The notes under the pieces were generated by a model that saw only the letters and a list, made by a program, of their open reading frames with translations, had not been told where the DNA came from and did no database searches. Position numbers and translations under genes: made by a program. Positions 8,888-19,677 of a DNA stretch of 64,000 bases are shown here, piece after piece (the first letter of the stretch is position 1; each line of letters opens with the position of its first letter). The DNA is from Collimonas arenae (lineage in GTDB: Bacteria; Pseudomonadota; Gammaproteobacteria; Burkholderiales; Burkholderiaceae_D), in NCBI RefSeq assembly GCF_000786695.1, contig NZ_CP009962.1, positions 124,001 through 188,000 of the forward strand, in the 5' to 3' direction.

Positions 8888-9441
8888 CCGGCATGACTGC
8901 CTCCGCCCTCTCTTTCATGATCCTCGACGATAACCAGGTGTTTGCCGAGACACTGGCGCGTTCGCTGGTCCGGCGCGGCTATGCCGTGACAGTCGCCAAT
9001 GACGGCCGGCAAGCGCTGGCAGCGGCCAGCCGGATTGCTTTCGATCTGGTCACCATCGATTTGCAGCTGGCGCAGGATTCCGGCCTGCAATGGATCGCAC
9101 CTTTGCGCCAGGCGCTGCCACAGGCGCGCCTGCTGGTGCTGACTGCCTACGCCAGCATCGCCACCACGGTGCAGGCGATCAAGCTGGGCGCCGACAATTA
9201 CCTGGCGAAGCCCGCCAATCTAGACTCCATCCTGCTGGCGCTGCATCACGATGGCGCCGGAGAGGCGTCGCTGCCTGTGACGGAACCGGCAACGCCGTTG
9301 TCGGTGAACCGTTTGCAATGGGAGCACATCCAGTATGTACTGGCCCAGCATCAGGGCAATGTGTCTTCCACTGCGCGCGCCTTGAACATGCATCGCCGCA
9401 CTTTGCAGCGGCGGCTCGCCAAGAAGCCGGTAGCGAAGTAA
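8884..9441 (+). CDS. regA: Response regulator RegA/PrrA family
   Basis: A 185-residue response regulator overlapping regB by ATGA. The receiver has FMILDDN (acidic pocket), VTIDLQL with phosphoacceptor Asp59, LTAYAS (switch Thr) and LAKPANL (Lys). A short linker follows, then the Fis-type helix-turn-helix GNVSSTARALNMHRRTLQRRLAKK, which is nearly invariant in RegA/PrrA/ActR. The family controls respiration, redox balance and carbon/nitrogen metabolism globally; its targets here are not visible. An internal ATG (8893) is possible but the overlapping one is preferred because of translational coupling. Confidence 0.9.
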   Translation: MTGMTASALSFMILDDNQVFAETLARSLVRRGYAVTVANDGRQALAAASRIAFDLVTIDLQLAQDSGLQWIAPLRQALPQARLLVLTAYASIATTVQAIKLGADNYLAKPANLDSILLALHHDGAGEASLPVTEPATPLSVNRLQWEHIQYVLAQHQGNVSSTARALNMHRRTLQRRLAKKPVAK

Positions 9442-9469
9442 ATGCATTGCGTAATGACGCAATGCATTT
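9440..9469. terminator. Perfect 13-bp hairpin at the end of regA
   Basis: AAATGCATTGCGT and its exact complement flank a 4-base loop AATG, starting inside the regA stop codon. No T-run follows (GATCTGG), so it is either a weak or Rho-assisted end, an mRNA-stabilising 3' hairpin, or a protein site. Confidence 0.45.
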
Positions 9470-9569
9470 GATCTGGCGCAAAGCATTGGCGAATAACGGC
9501 CATTTCACCTTTCAAACGTAGATGATTTTCCTTTTGGAAATAGCAACTCTGCTATGATAAAAATTCCTT

Positions 9570-9584
9570 TTGGCAACTTGCCAA
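9570..9584. promoter_or_regulatory. TTGGCAA-C-TTGCCAA palindrome upstream of aspT
   Basis: A perfect 7-bp inverted repeat, 45 bp before the aspT start. It overlaps the second of two direct copies of TTCCTTTTGG (9528-9537 and 9564-9573), with TATGAT between them. Looks like an operator for the asp operon. The regulator is unknown. Confidence 0.45.
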
Positions 9585-9629
9585 AACGCAATTTCCATTG
9601 TCTATGCTTGTCATGAAAGGATGTCTTTT

Positions 9630-11315
9630 ATGGAATGGTTGCATGACCTATTCAAGAAATCTCCCGAAATAGCGTTGTTCCTGTCGCTGGCAGTCGGTTA
9701 CTACATCGGCAAGATCAAATTCGGCAAGTTCCAGCTCGGCGGCGTCGCCGGATCGTTGCTGGTGGCGGTACTGGTGAGCCAGGTCGGGGTGCAGGTCGAC
9801 CCGGGCGTCAAAGCAGTGCTGTTCGCTCTGTTCATCTATGCGGTCGGTTATGAAAGCGGCCCGCAATTTTTCAATTCCCTCGGCAAGCAGTCGATTCGCG
9901 AAATCATCCTGGCGGCGATCCTGGCGATCACCGGGCTGGCGACGGTGGTGGTCATGGCGCGGCTGTTCGGTCTCGACAAAGGACTGGCCGCGGGTATCGC
10001 GGCCGGCGGCCTGACGCAGTCGGCGATCATCGGCACCGCCGGCGACGCCATCACCAAGCTCGGGCTGGGAGCGGCTGAAGTGGCGCGTCTACAGGGCAAT
10101 GTCGCCGTCGGCTATGCCGTAACGTATGTATTCGGTTCCTTCGGCGCCATCATCGTCTGCGTGAATATCCTGCCGAAGCTGATGGGACGCACTATTCGCG
10201 AAGATGCGATCAAGGCTGAGACCGCCTTGCAAGCCGGGATCAAGGTGCTCGGGCCGGAACAGCATGCGGCCTTGCCGGAACTGGTCGGCCGCCTGTATCA
10301 AGTCACGCAGGGCAAGATCTCGGTTGACGAAGTGGAGAATCTCGACCCGGAAACGGCCATCACGATCGAGCGCGTCAAGCGCGGCAACCAGGTGATCGAA
10401 GTCAATCCGCAGTTGCTGCTGCTGCCGGATGACATCGTCCTGGTGGTCGGCCGCCGCGAGGCGGTGGTCAGCACTTCCGGTTTCCTCGGCAAGGAAGTGT
10501 ATGCGGTGGAAGGCATGGAGCTGACTATGCAGCACCGCGAAGTGGTGCTGACCAACAAGGAATTCCATAACAAGAACGTGGTGGAGATTCGTACCCAGAC
10601 TGCCGGCAAGGTACGCCACGGCATCTACGTGGTGCAGCTTAGCCGCATGGGCCAGGTACTGCCGATGCAGCCGGAAACCATCGTCCAGGTAGGCGACGTG
10701 GTGTCGATCTATGGCGCTGAACAGGACGTCAAGCGGGTTGCTGACATCGTCGGCTATGTGCTGGTGCCTACCGCCAAAACCGATTTCGTCTATCTTGGCG
10801 CCGGCCTGGTGGTGGGTCTGCTGGCCGGCTTGCTGGTGGCCAAGGTCGGCTCGATTCCGCTGACCCTCGGCAGCGGCGGCGGCGCCCTGCTCTCCGGCTT
10901 GCTGTTCGGCTGGTTCCGTTCCAAGCACCAGTCCTTCGGCGCCATGCCGGTGGCGGCGGTGCAAATACTGAAAGACCTCGGCCTGGCCGGTTTCGTGGTG
11001 GTGGTTGGCTTGTCGTCCGGTTTGCAGGCGGTGCAAACCGTCAAGCAACAGGGCTTCACCATCTTCGGCGTCGGTATGGTGGTGACCATCTTGCCGATGA
11101 TCCTGACCATGCTGATCGGCCGCTATGTGCTGCGTTACGATAATACGGCCATTTTCGCCGGCGCCCTGAGCGGCTCGCGCAGCGCCAATCCGGCCTTCGG
11201 CGAAGTGCTGGACAAGGCAGAAAATTCGATCCCGACCGTGCCGTTCGCCATTACCTATGCACTGGCCAACGTGTTCCTGACTTTGCTGGGACCGCTGGTC
11301 GTGGCGCTGGTTTGA
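9630..11315 (+). CDS. aspT: Aspartate:alanine exchanger AspT
   Basis: A 561-residue AspT/YidE/YbjL-family antiporter. Order: five N-terminal membrane segments (~14-190, with GGLTQSAIIGTAGDAI), a soluble region with two TrkA_C-type domains (~215-385, e.g. ISVDEVENLDP and VVEIRTQTAGKVRHGIYVVQL), then five C-terminal membrane segments with GALSGSRSANPAFGEV. This is the duplicated layout of the family. It swaps external aspartate for internal alanine; with AspD the cycle uses up a proton and stores membrane energy. ATG 9630 is chosen because AAAGG lies 9 bases ahead; the reading frame opens earlier. aspD follows 62 bases downstream. Confidence 0.88.
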   Translation: MEWLHDLFKKSPEIALFLSLAVGYYIGKIKFGKFQLGGVAGSLLVAVLVSQVGVQVDPGVKAVLFALFIYAVGYESGPQFFNSLGKQSIREIILAAILAITGLATVVVMARLFGLDKGLAAGIAAGGLTQSAIIGTAGDAITKLGLGAAEVARLQGNVAVGYAVTYVFGSFGAIIVCVNILPKLMGRTIREDAIKAETALQAGIKVLGPEQHAALPELVGRLYQVTQGKISVDEVENLDPETAITIERVKRGNQVIEVNPQLLLLPDDIVLVVGRREAVVSTSGFLGKEVYAVEGMELTMQHREVVLTNKEFHNKNVVEIRTQTAGKVRHGIYVVQLSRMGQVLPMQPETIVQVGDVVSIYGAEQDVKRVADIVGYVLVPTAKTDFVYLGAGLVVGLLAGLLVAKVGSIPLTLGSGGGALLSGLLFGWFRSKHQSFGAMPVAAVQILKDLGLAGFVVVVGLSSGLQAVQTVKQQGFTIFGVGMVVTILPMILTMLIGRYVLRYDNTAIFAGALSGSRSANPAFGEVLDKAENSIPTVPFAITYALANVFLTLLGPLVVALV

Positions 11316-11365
11316 TCTCGTGCTTTATCTCGGATCCGCTGCGGCGGATTGACATTCATCAATAA

Positions 11366-13033
<1,668 letters not shown>

Positions 13034-13085
13034 AGGTAAGAAGCAGAGCCAAGAAGTAGCAATATCTGTAACAGATCAATCGTTC

Positions 13086-13123
13086 GGCTGAGGCTGCACC
13101 ACAAGGGCGCCTCAGCCGTTTTT
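13086..13123 (+). terminator. Rho-independent terminator of the asp operon
   Basis: GGCTGAGGC and GCCTCAGCC pair as a 9-bp stem around a 14-base loop, followed by GTTTTTG. It begins 52 bp after the aspD stop. Confidence 0.85.
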
Positions 13124-13174
13124 GCGTGCCCTAGCATATTCAGCATATTAACGTGACGTAATGGAGGATTGAAA

Positions 13175-14857
13175 ATGACGACCATTTCTGTACGAGTAAT
13201 TTCAAATTGCGATGATGTCTATCTGATCTGGCAACCCGAGGCCGCCATCGCGGATTGTCTCGGCTTTGCTATTTATCGAAAACGCAACGGCGCCGCGCCG
13301 GAGTTGTTGCCCAACCGGGTTGGCTTCAGCGCCCAGCCGCAGCAAGACTACCAACCGCAGCCATCCAGCGTCTGGCCTTTCCAGCGCATTTCCTGGACCG
13401 ACCACGGCAGCGAGATCGGCGACACCCTGTCATACAGGATTGTGGCGATGGTGGGCAAGCCTGATGCGCTCACTGAAGGCGTCGCCAGCGACTGGACCGC
13501 GCCGGTCAAGCTGACGGCGGAATGCGGCGACGGCATCTCCGCGCACTTCAATCGCGGCATCGTGCTGTCGCAGTTTGTCGCGCGTCTGATGAAAAAGAAT
13601 AATTGGAAAGTCGCCGATATCAAGACGCATGCGGCGCTGGCGCATGACCAGTTGCGGGAATTCCTGTCGGGCGATCTGCGCGTGGCGATGCTGGACATGC
13701 TGCAGCAGGCGCAGCAGGACCACAGCGTGGAAGTCTATGCCGCCCTGTTCGAGCTGTCCGATCCGGAACTTGGCGCGGAGTTGGCAAAGCTGGGGCCACG
13801 TCTGCATTGCGTGCTGGGCAACGGTGCGGTCAAGGCTAAAACCGACGATGAAAACCTGGCCATGCGGACGCAATTGCGGGCAGCCGGCGCAGACATCATC
13901 GACCGCATGACTGCACCGGGATTCCTGGCGCATAACAAGTTTGCCGTGTTTTGTCGTAACGGCCAGCCGTACCAGGCCTGGACCGGCAGCACCAACTGGC
14001 AGCCGACCGGTCTTTGCACCCAGGTCAATAACGGCATCATGCTGGAAAACGCCGACGTCGCGGCCGACTACTTCGCCGCCTGGCAACGGCTGAAAGCGGC
14101 CGGCAATCTCAGCGACGCCACCCTGAAACAGGGGAATTCGGTGCTGCCGGTGGTCCATGCCATCGACAAGGGCAATCCTGGCGCGAACGCCTTCGCCCGC
14201 TTTACGGCTACCAACAAGAAGATCGACCTGACGGAATTGTCGCAACTGATTGCCTATGCCAAGAAAAGCATTTTCTTCCTGATGTTCATGCCCGGCAACG
14301 ATCTGTTCCAGCAAGTGATCGCCAAGGGACAGTCGTTGTATGTACGAGGCGTCGCCAACACCATACCCAAGGGTAGTCCGGGCACGGTGCAGGTTGGCCT
14401 GGTCGACGGCGCAGCGCAGACAAATTTTTCGCTGGAAGTGATCGAGCCTACCGGTGTGGCGAATGCGTTTGCCTACTGGGCGGAAGAAGTGACGCGCGGT
14501 CAGTTTGGCGCCATCGGCCATGCGATCATCCATTCGAAGACGATCGTGCTCGATGCCGGTACGCCCGACGCCCTGGTCATCACCGGTTCGCATAATTTCA
14601 GCAATACCGCCAGCCAGAAAAACGATGAAAACTATGTCGTGGTGCATGGCAATCAAGCTTTGGCCGATGCCTATGTGGCCAACTGCCAGGCGGTGTACGA
14701 CCATTATCGCTGGCGCAAGTACGTCGCCGATTGCGCCAAGCAGGGCAAGCAGCCATGGGACCATCTGGCCGACGATGCAGACTGGCTGGCCAAGTATGTG
14801 CAGTCGCCTTCGAGGAAAGCGACGCTCGATTTCTGGTTCGGCGACAACGGTAAATAA
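13175..14857 (+). CDS. Phospholipase D-like (two HKD motifs) protein
   Basis: A 560-residue protein without a signal peptide. Residues 1-115 resemble a fibronectin-III-like beta domain (VYLIWQPEAA, GFAIYRKRNG). Two PLD half-sites follow: HNKFAVFCRNGQPYQAWTGSTNW (~residue 250) and HSKTIVLDAGTPDALVITGSHNF (~450), each with HxK, a downstream Gly/Ser and Asn. The first lacks the usual Asp after HxKxxxx (Cys instead), the second keeps it. Family members act as phospholipases, nucleases or transferases. GGAGG stands 6 bases ahead of ATG 13175; a TTG two codons earlier is less likely. No partner gene nearby shows the substrate. Confidence 0.75.
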   Translation: MTTISVRVISNCDDVYLIWQPEAAIADCLGFAIYRKRNGAAPELLPNRVGFSAQPQQDYQPQPSSVWPFQRISWTDHGSEIGDTLSYRIVAMVGKPDALTEGVASDWTAPVKLTAECGDGISAHFNRGIVLSQFVARLMKKNNWKVADIKTHAALAHDQLREFLSGDLRVAMLDMLQQAQQDHSVEVYAALFELSDPELGAELAKLGPRLHCVLGNGAVKAKTDDENLAMRTQLRAAGADIIDRMTAPGFLAHNKFAVFCRNGQPYQAWTGSTNWQPTGLCTQVNNGIMLENADVAADYFAAWQRLKAAGNLSDATLKQGNSVLPVVHAIDKGNPGANAFARFTATNKKIDLTELSQLIAYAKKSIFFLMFMPGNDLFQQVIAKGQSLYVRGVANTIPKGSPGTVQVGLVDGAAQTNFSLEVIEPTGVANAFAYWAEEVTRGQFGAIGHAIIHSKTIVLDAGTPDALVITGSHNFSNTASQKNDENYVVVHGNQALADAYVANCQAVYDHYRWRKYVADCAKQGKQPWDHLADDADWLAKYVQSPSRKATLDFWFGDNGK

Positions 14858-14905
14858 GAGTAAGGGTAAGGAGTAAGCAATGCGACGGTTGCCGCTCCTA
14901 TTTGT

Positions 14906-16177
14906 TCAGGGGCGGTAACCGTCGTTGAGTGTTTTCAGGAAGGCGATGACGTCCTTGATCTCGCCTTCCGTCAGCGCCGGCTGGTCGCCCGGCTTGCGAT
15001 CGAACGGTGCTTCTACATTCACGTTGCCGTGGTATGCCTCTGGCAGATCGTCAAATTTCTGTACCTTGCCGTCTTTCGCCTTCGGATACCATTTCTGCGG
15101 CTGGGTATCGCGCTGTACATAGAACCTCATCACCTGTTCCAGGCTGGTGAAGCTGCCGTTGTGGAAAAACACCTTGCGCATCGCCACATTACGCAAGGAC
15201 GGCGTCTTGAACAGGCCGCAATACTCGGTCTTGTCCTTGAGATCTGTACGGTCCGGACCGCACAGGCCCATGTCGTAGTACTTCGGATCGGCATTGGCCG
15301 GGATATGTTTGTTGCGCGGCACGCCGATAGCGATCAGGCCGTAGTCGGTAAATTGCGGAAACGCGCCGCTGGGGCTGATTGCGCTGAGGTGGCAAGAGGC
15401 GCAATTGCCTTTGGCGGGATTGTTGAATAGCTGCAGGCCACGCAGTTCTTGCTTGCTGAGCTGGGTTTGCTGGCGCAGGAAGGCGTCGTATTTACTATTG
15501 TAGGGATAAAACTCGGTGGGGCTTTCCTGAAATACCTCAAGCGCCATCAAGGCCCATTTGAAAGCCTGTTCCCTGCTGTCGAAAATATCTTCGCCAAAAG
15601 TCTCGCGGAACTGCGCTGCATAAGGCGCTTTCTTTAACTTCTCCACTACCTCGGCCGGACTTGCGTTGCCCATCTCATGCGCCGACAGCAAAGGAATCCG
15701 CGCCTGGTCGTGGGTCGATGGCGCCCGGCCGTCCCAGTTGTGGCCGCCGGTCGGGCCGGCGTCGATGCTGTCGTCGCCGTCGTCATCGAAAAAATGCTCG
15801 GTGAACGCAGGTACGTTCTGTATGTAGCGCAGCGACGGCGCCGCGCGGGTCCCGATGGTGTCCATGTCTTTGCCGCCCAGTTGCACTGCCAGGTTGTTTG
15901 GCGGCCCGAAAGCATGGTCCGGACTATGGCAGGAAGCACAGGACATCTTGCCCGAGGCGGACAGCGACGGATCGGAAAACATGGTGCGGCCCAGCGCGGT
16001 CATGGCGGCCACCGACGGCTGCTTTTTCAGCGTCGGCGCGTAAGTCGCATCGGCATAGGCCGGCGCCGCCGGCTTTACGGCTGCCGCTACAGGACCGGCA
16101 TCGGCATGTTGCTGGCCGCAGCCGTTCAGGAGGAGCGCGCCGATGCCGCTCAGGAATGCGATGACCGCTGGTTTCAT
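14906..16177 (-). CDS. Di-haem cytochrome c peroxidase (CcpA/MauG family) lipoprotein
   Basis: A 423-residue exported protein. ATG 16177 opens a lipoprotein-type signal (MKPAVIAFLSGIGALLLNGC), so the mature N-terminus is probably a lipidated Cys. Two haem c sites are seen: SCASCH near residue 77 and NCASCH near 257. The C-terminal part has KTPSLRNVAMRKVFFHNGSFTSLEQVMRFY, typical of bacterial di-haem peroxidases. It reduces hydrogen peroxide (or does MauG-like oxidation) in the periplasm. The frame is open for 110 codons further upstream without features, and that stretch is ignored. It is divergent from the phosphoesterase at 16383, with a 205-bp shared promoter region. The two may be co-expressed, perhaps under phosphate or stress control. 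Confidence 0.85.
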   Translation of the reverse strand: MKPAVIAFLSGIGALLLNGCGQQHADAGPVAAAVKPAAPAYADATYAPTLKKQPSVAAMTALGRTMFSDPSLSASGKMSCASCHSPDHAFGPPNNLAVQLGGKDMDTIGTRAAPSLRYIQNVPAFTEHFFDDDGDDSIDAGPTGGHNWDGRAPSTHDQARIPLLSAHEMGNASPAEVVEKLKKAPYAAQFRETFGEDIFDSREQAFKWALMALEVFQESPTEFYPYNSKYDAFLRQQTQLSKQELRGLQLFNNPAKGNCASCHLSAISPSGAFPQFTDYGLIAIGVPRNKHIPANADPKYYDMGLCGPDRTDLKDKTEYCGLFKTPSLRNVAMRKVFFHNGSFTSLEQVMRFYVQRDTQPQKWYPKAKDGKVQKFDDLPEAYHGNVNVEAPFDRKPGDQPALTEGEIKDVIAFLKTLNDGYRP

Positions 16178-16382
16178 GGTATTGGCTGGAAAGCGAGATG
16201 GTGATGGAACTGCGGCTAACGTTGTGGTTGTTGTGGTTATTTGACGGGCAAGGCTAGCACTGCTCTGTGACAGAACGATGACGAATTTTTGCAAAAAATA
16301 AATATTGATTGAAAGCCAGTATTTCACACAGCGGAAATAATCGAGGCATAGGATTGCATTTTTTATCACCCGGGGAGGGGTT

Positions 16383-18533
16383 ATGACGCGGACCACAAAG
16401 TGGCTGCCGGCGACGGCGGCTGTAGTGACGACAGTGACATTATCGGTGGGATTGAGCGCATGCGGTGGCGGGGGCGGAGGAATTGGCGGCGATACCGGCG
16501 GAGTCACCAGCGGCCAGGTGACCGGCAGCTACTACGAAAATGCGCAAGTCTGTTTTGAAGACAAAACCAAGAAGGCGACCTGCGATGCAGCGTCGCAAGT
16601 AGTCAAGACCGGCGCTGACGGTTCATATGCGCTACGCGGCCAGGGCGCTGTCGTGGCGACCATCGACACCAGCACGGTCCATCATGAAGTGCTGGGCGAC
16701 AAAGGCACTGCCGTCGCACAAAAACTGGTGTTCCGCGCACCTTTAGGCCGCAGCGCTTACGTCAGCGCGATTTCTACCGAACTGGCAGCTGCAATGGATG
16801 CCAACGGTGGTAATTTCGACGACGCCAGCAAAAAACTGGCTGCCAAGATCGGCACTGCCGAAGCCAACCTGCTGGCCGATATCAACAAGCTCGGCAGCAA
16901 GGACTTGGCGCTGCTGAAAGCGGAAGCCGCAGCAGTCAATGCAGCCATCGCCAGCGCTGTGGCGCAGGGAGGAACGGTTGATCTTGGACAGGCGTTGGGG
17001 AGCGCGCTGGCCATGAACAATATTCAAAACGTGGTGGTGATCTTTGCGGAAAACCGCGGTTTCGACAATCTGTACGGTTTGTATCCAGGCGCTAACGGTA
17101 TTCCTGGCGTCAATCCGACTTCAACATCGGCCTACGTTCCGCAAAAAGATTTCGACGGCAGCACCCTGCCCGTCCTGCCGCCGACCTGGGGCGGCATGAC
17201 CCTGGCTGGCCAGAGCACGATCATCACCCAGGCGCAGTCGGCCAATCTGCCGAACAAACCGTTTCAGATCGATAACGTCAACAGTCCGCTGTATATGTCG
17301 TCGGCGGTCATCACGCGCGACCTGGTGCATCGCTTCTACAACAACCAGATGCAGATCAACGGCGGCAAGAACGACAAGTTCACTGCTTACTCCGACGCCG
17401 GCGGCCTCAGCATGGGCTACTACGACGGCAGTAAGATGAAGCTGTGGAATATCGCCAAGCAATACACGCTGGCCGATAATTTCTTCATGGGCACCTTCGG
17501 CGGTTCTTTCCTGACGCACCAATACCTGATCTGCGCTTGCGCGCCGACCTATCCGAATGCTGACGCCGCCAGTTCGCCGGCCAAGAACAGCATCTCGGCC
17601 GTCAATCTGGACGCCAGCGGCAACCTGATCGGCCTGGTCCCAGGTACCGGCAACCCGACGTCGGTCCTGAACGGCGCGGCGGTCTACCAAAAGGACAGCA
17701 CCCTCACGCCGAAAGATGCTGCCGGCATGTTCTACGCGGTCAACACCATGCAGCCGCCGTATCAGCCGAGCGGCAATAACGCGGCTGCCGTGGCAGCCTA
17801 CGCCGATCCAAGCAAGGCCACCACCTTGCCGACGCAATCGCAAACCACCATCGGCGACCAGCTGACGGCCAAGGGTATCAACTGGGCCTGGTATGCCGGC
17901 GCCTGGAATGCCGCGTTGGCGGATGCGCCGAACGCCAGCCGCAGCGTGATCTACGGCGGCAAGATCCAGTTCCAGCCGCATCACCAGCCGTTTAATTACT
18001 ACAGCCGTTTCGATCCGGCGACAGCAACCGGCGCAGCGGAACGCGCCAGCCATCTGAAGGATTTCGACGCCTCGTTCCTGCAAGATGCGGCGGCGGGCAA
18101 ATTGCCCGCGGTGGCGTTCTACAAGCCGCAAGGTAACCTGAACCAGCACGCCGGTTACGCCAACGTCGCCGATGGCGACGCGCATATCGCCGACGTGATC
18201 GCCAAGCTGCAAGCCAGCCCGCAGTGGAAGAACATGCTGATCGTCGTGACTTACGATGAAAACGGCGGCTTCTGGGATCACGTGGCGCCGCCTAAGGGCG
18301 ACCGCTGGGGCCCGGGCACGCGCCTGCCGACATTGCTGGTGTCGCCATATGCGAAGAAAGGATTTGTCGACCATACGCAGTACGACACGGCCTCGATCCT
18401 GCGTTTCATCACGCATCGCTATTCGCTGCCGGTGCTGGCTGGCATCACGGCGCGCGACAAGGCGCTGGTGGCCAATGGCGGAAAGCCGATGGGCGACCTG
18501 ACCGGCGCTTTGATGCCGGTACCGCAGGAGTAA
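16383..18533 (+). CDS. Phosphoesterase-family acid phosphatase / phospholipase C lipoprotein
   Basis: A 716-residue exported enzyme of PF04185. The signal MTRTTKWLPATAAVVTTVTLSVGLSAC ends in a good lipobox (LSAC) followed by a glycine run. Residues 40-215 are an accessory N-terminal domain. The catalytic domain starts at ~216 with VVVIFAENRGFDNLYGLYPG (Glu-Asn metal site), includes ADNFFMGTFGGSFLTHQYLI, and ends with VVTYDENGGFWDHVAPP (~625, Asp-Glu pair) and GTRLPTLLVSPY. GAGGGG is 5 bases before the ATG. It is a paralogue of the truncated gene at 1-1769. It likely releases phosphate or cleaves phospholipids at the cell surface; a terminator follows. Confidence 0.85.
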   Translation: MTRTTKWLPATAAVVTTVTLSVGLSACGGGGGGIGGDTGGVTSGQVTGSYYENAQVCFEDKTKKATCDAASQVVKTGADGSYALRGQGAVVATIDTSTVHHEVLGDKGTAVAQKLVFRAPLGRSAYVSAISTELAAAMDANGGNFDDASKKLAAKIGTAEANLLADINKLGSKDLALLKAEAAAVNAAIASAVAQGGTVDLGQALGSALAMNNIQNVVVIFAENRGFDNLYGLYPGANGIPGVNPTSTSAYVPQKDFDGSTLPVLPPTWGGMTLAGQSTIITQAQSANLPNKPFQIDNVNSPLYMSSAVITRDLVHRFYNNQMQINGGKNDKFTAYSDAGGLSMGYYDGSKMKLWNIAKQYTLADNFFMGTFGGSFLTHQYLICACAPTYPNADAASSPAKNSISAVNLDASGNLIGLVPGTGNPTSVLNGAAVYQKDSTLTPKDAAGMFYAVNTMQPPYQPSGNNAAAVAAYADPSKATTLPTQSQTTIGDQLTAKGINWAWYAGAWNAALADAPNASRSVIYGGKIQFQPHHQPFNYYSRFDPATATGAAERASHLKDFDASFLQDAAAGKLPAVAFYKPQGNLNQHAGYANVADGDAHIADVIAKLQASPQWKNMLIVVTYDENGGFWDHVAPPKGDRWGPGTRLPTLLVSPYAKKGFVDHTQYDTASILRFITHRYSLPVLAGITARDKALVANGGKPMGDLTGALMPVPQE

Positions 18534-18589
18534 TTCAGTAATTTATCGTTAGTTCCGCTCAGGAACGACGATTGGATGGAGCATAAAGA

Positions 18590-18624
18590 AAGCCGGCGGC
18601 CTTGGAAAAGGTAGCCGGCTTTTT
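18590..18624. terminator. Terminator between converging genes
   Basis: AGCCGGC and GCCGGCT pair around a 16-base loop, followed by TTTT on the plus strand; A-runs precede the stem, so it can also serve the minus-strand PPOX gene. Confidence 0.8.
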
Positions 18625-18631
18625 CACATCG

Positions 18632-19621
18632 TTACCAGGAACCCATGGGCGCAAGGAACGGTGACTGTTCCGCCGCGCTCCAGCGCAATGGCAGCGAACT
18701 TTCCACCCGTATCGCCTGCTCTACATGGAAGCGCAACAAGCGCTCTACCCCCTTGAATGCGATGACTTCCGGGCCGTCCCAGATCAGCTCTGCAGTCACC
18801 GCCAGATACAGCAGATCGCCGCTGACGAAATCGATGAACAGCAGGCCGGCGCGCGCATGCTCGACCAGGTTGCCGATGGTGTTGAAGTAAAAATTTCCGA
18901 CGAAGTCCGGCACGGTCAGCGTCTTCGCGTCATCGATGCGGACAAAGCCTGGCTTGCCGCCGCGGTGCGAGACGTCTACGCCGTAGCCATTGCCCTGCCC
19001 TTCGCCGCCCGCTACGGATTTATCGCCCAGATATGCGGTGGCGATAAAGAAAGTGTCTGCCGCTTCGATCAGATCTTGCATGGCGCTGTCGAGTTCGCTG
19101 GCGCGGTGGATCACCGGCGTGGCGATGTCCGTCCCGGCGGCCAGGCTCGGCCGGCGCGCCTGGATGTACTTGGGACAATTGCCGAAGCTCTGCTCGACTT
19201 TCACGGTCCATCCGTCTGCACCCCATTTTTCAATTTTGCCGTTCATGCGGTTGCGGCGTCGGGTGTGGGGCTCGATGCCCAGCAAACCGATGGCGGCGTT
19301 ACCGGCCAACGTGTGTTGCAGCGGATCGGCAGCCAGCAAATGCGCATGGACTTCCAGATGTTCCGCATCCGGCGACGTCACGAAGCCGGGTGCGCCGGTG
19401 ACGATCGACGCCCACGGTTGTTGCTGCCGGTCGACGCTGCCGACGATCATGAACGGCAGCTGGCTGAAAAATTCGCGATGCTGGTCAGGCATGCTGCTGC
19501 GGATGAACTGGCTGCGCGCCGCCATTTTTTCCAGTACGCCGGCGCGCTGCTGCACGGCCTGTTCACCACGATGAAATACCGATTTTCCGGCACCCGGGTC
19601 AATCGTTTCGGGGTTGATCAT
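18632..19621 (-). CDS. Pyridoxamine 5'-phosphate oxidase-family (split-barrel flavin) protein
   Basis: A 329-residue protein. The N-terminal half has FMIVGSVDRQQQPWASIVTGAPGFV; the C-terminal half has DTFFIATAYLG, GKPGFVRIDDAKTLTVPDFVGNFYFNTIGNLVEHARAGLLFIDF, the classic split-barrel flavin-binding pattern of PPOX/general stress FMN-binding proteins. The length suggests two split-barrel units in one chain. It lies downstream of and on the same strand as a GST (56-bp gap), so the TetR-regulated GST and this reductase-like protein may form a stress operon. Cofactor and substrate cannot be set from sequence. Confidence 0.75.
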   Translation of the reverse strand: MINPETIDPGAGKSVFHRGEQAVQQRAGVLEKMAARSQFIRSSMPDQHREFFSQLPFMIVGSVDRQQQPWASIVTGAPGFVTSPDAEHLEVHAHLLAADPLQHTLAGNAAIGLLGIEPHTRRRNRMNGKIEKWGADGWTVKVEQSFGNCPKYIQARRPSLAAGTDIATPVIHRASELDSAMQDLIEAADTFFIATAYLGDKSVAGGEGQGNGYGVDVSHRGGKPGFVRIDDAKTLTVPDFVGNFYFNTIGNLVEHARAGLLFIDFVSGDLLYLAVTAELIWDGPEVIAFKGVERLLRFHVEQAIRVESSLPLRWSAAEQSPFLAPMGSW

Positions 19622-19677
19622 GATTGCTCACCTCATCATATGGTTAAGCGAACTGCCCGCCTCGGACCCTCGTGTAT

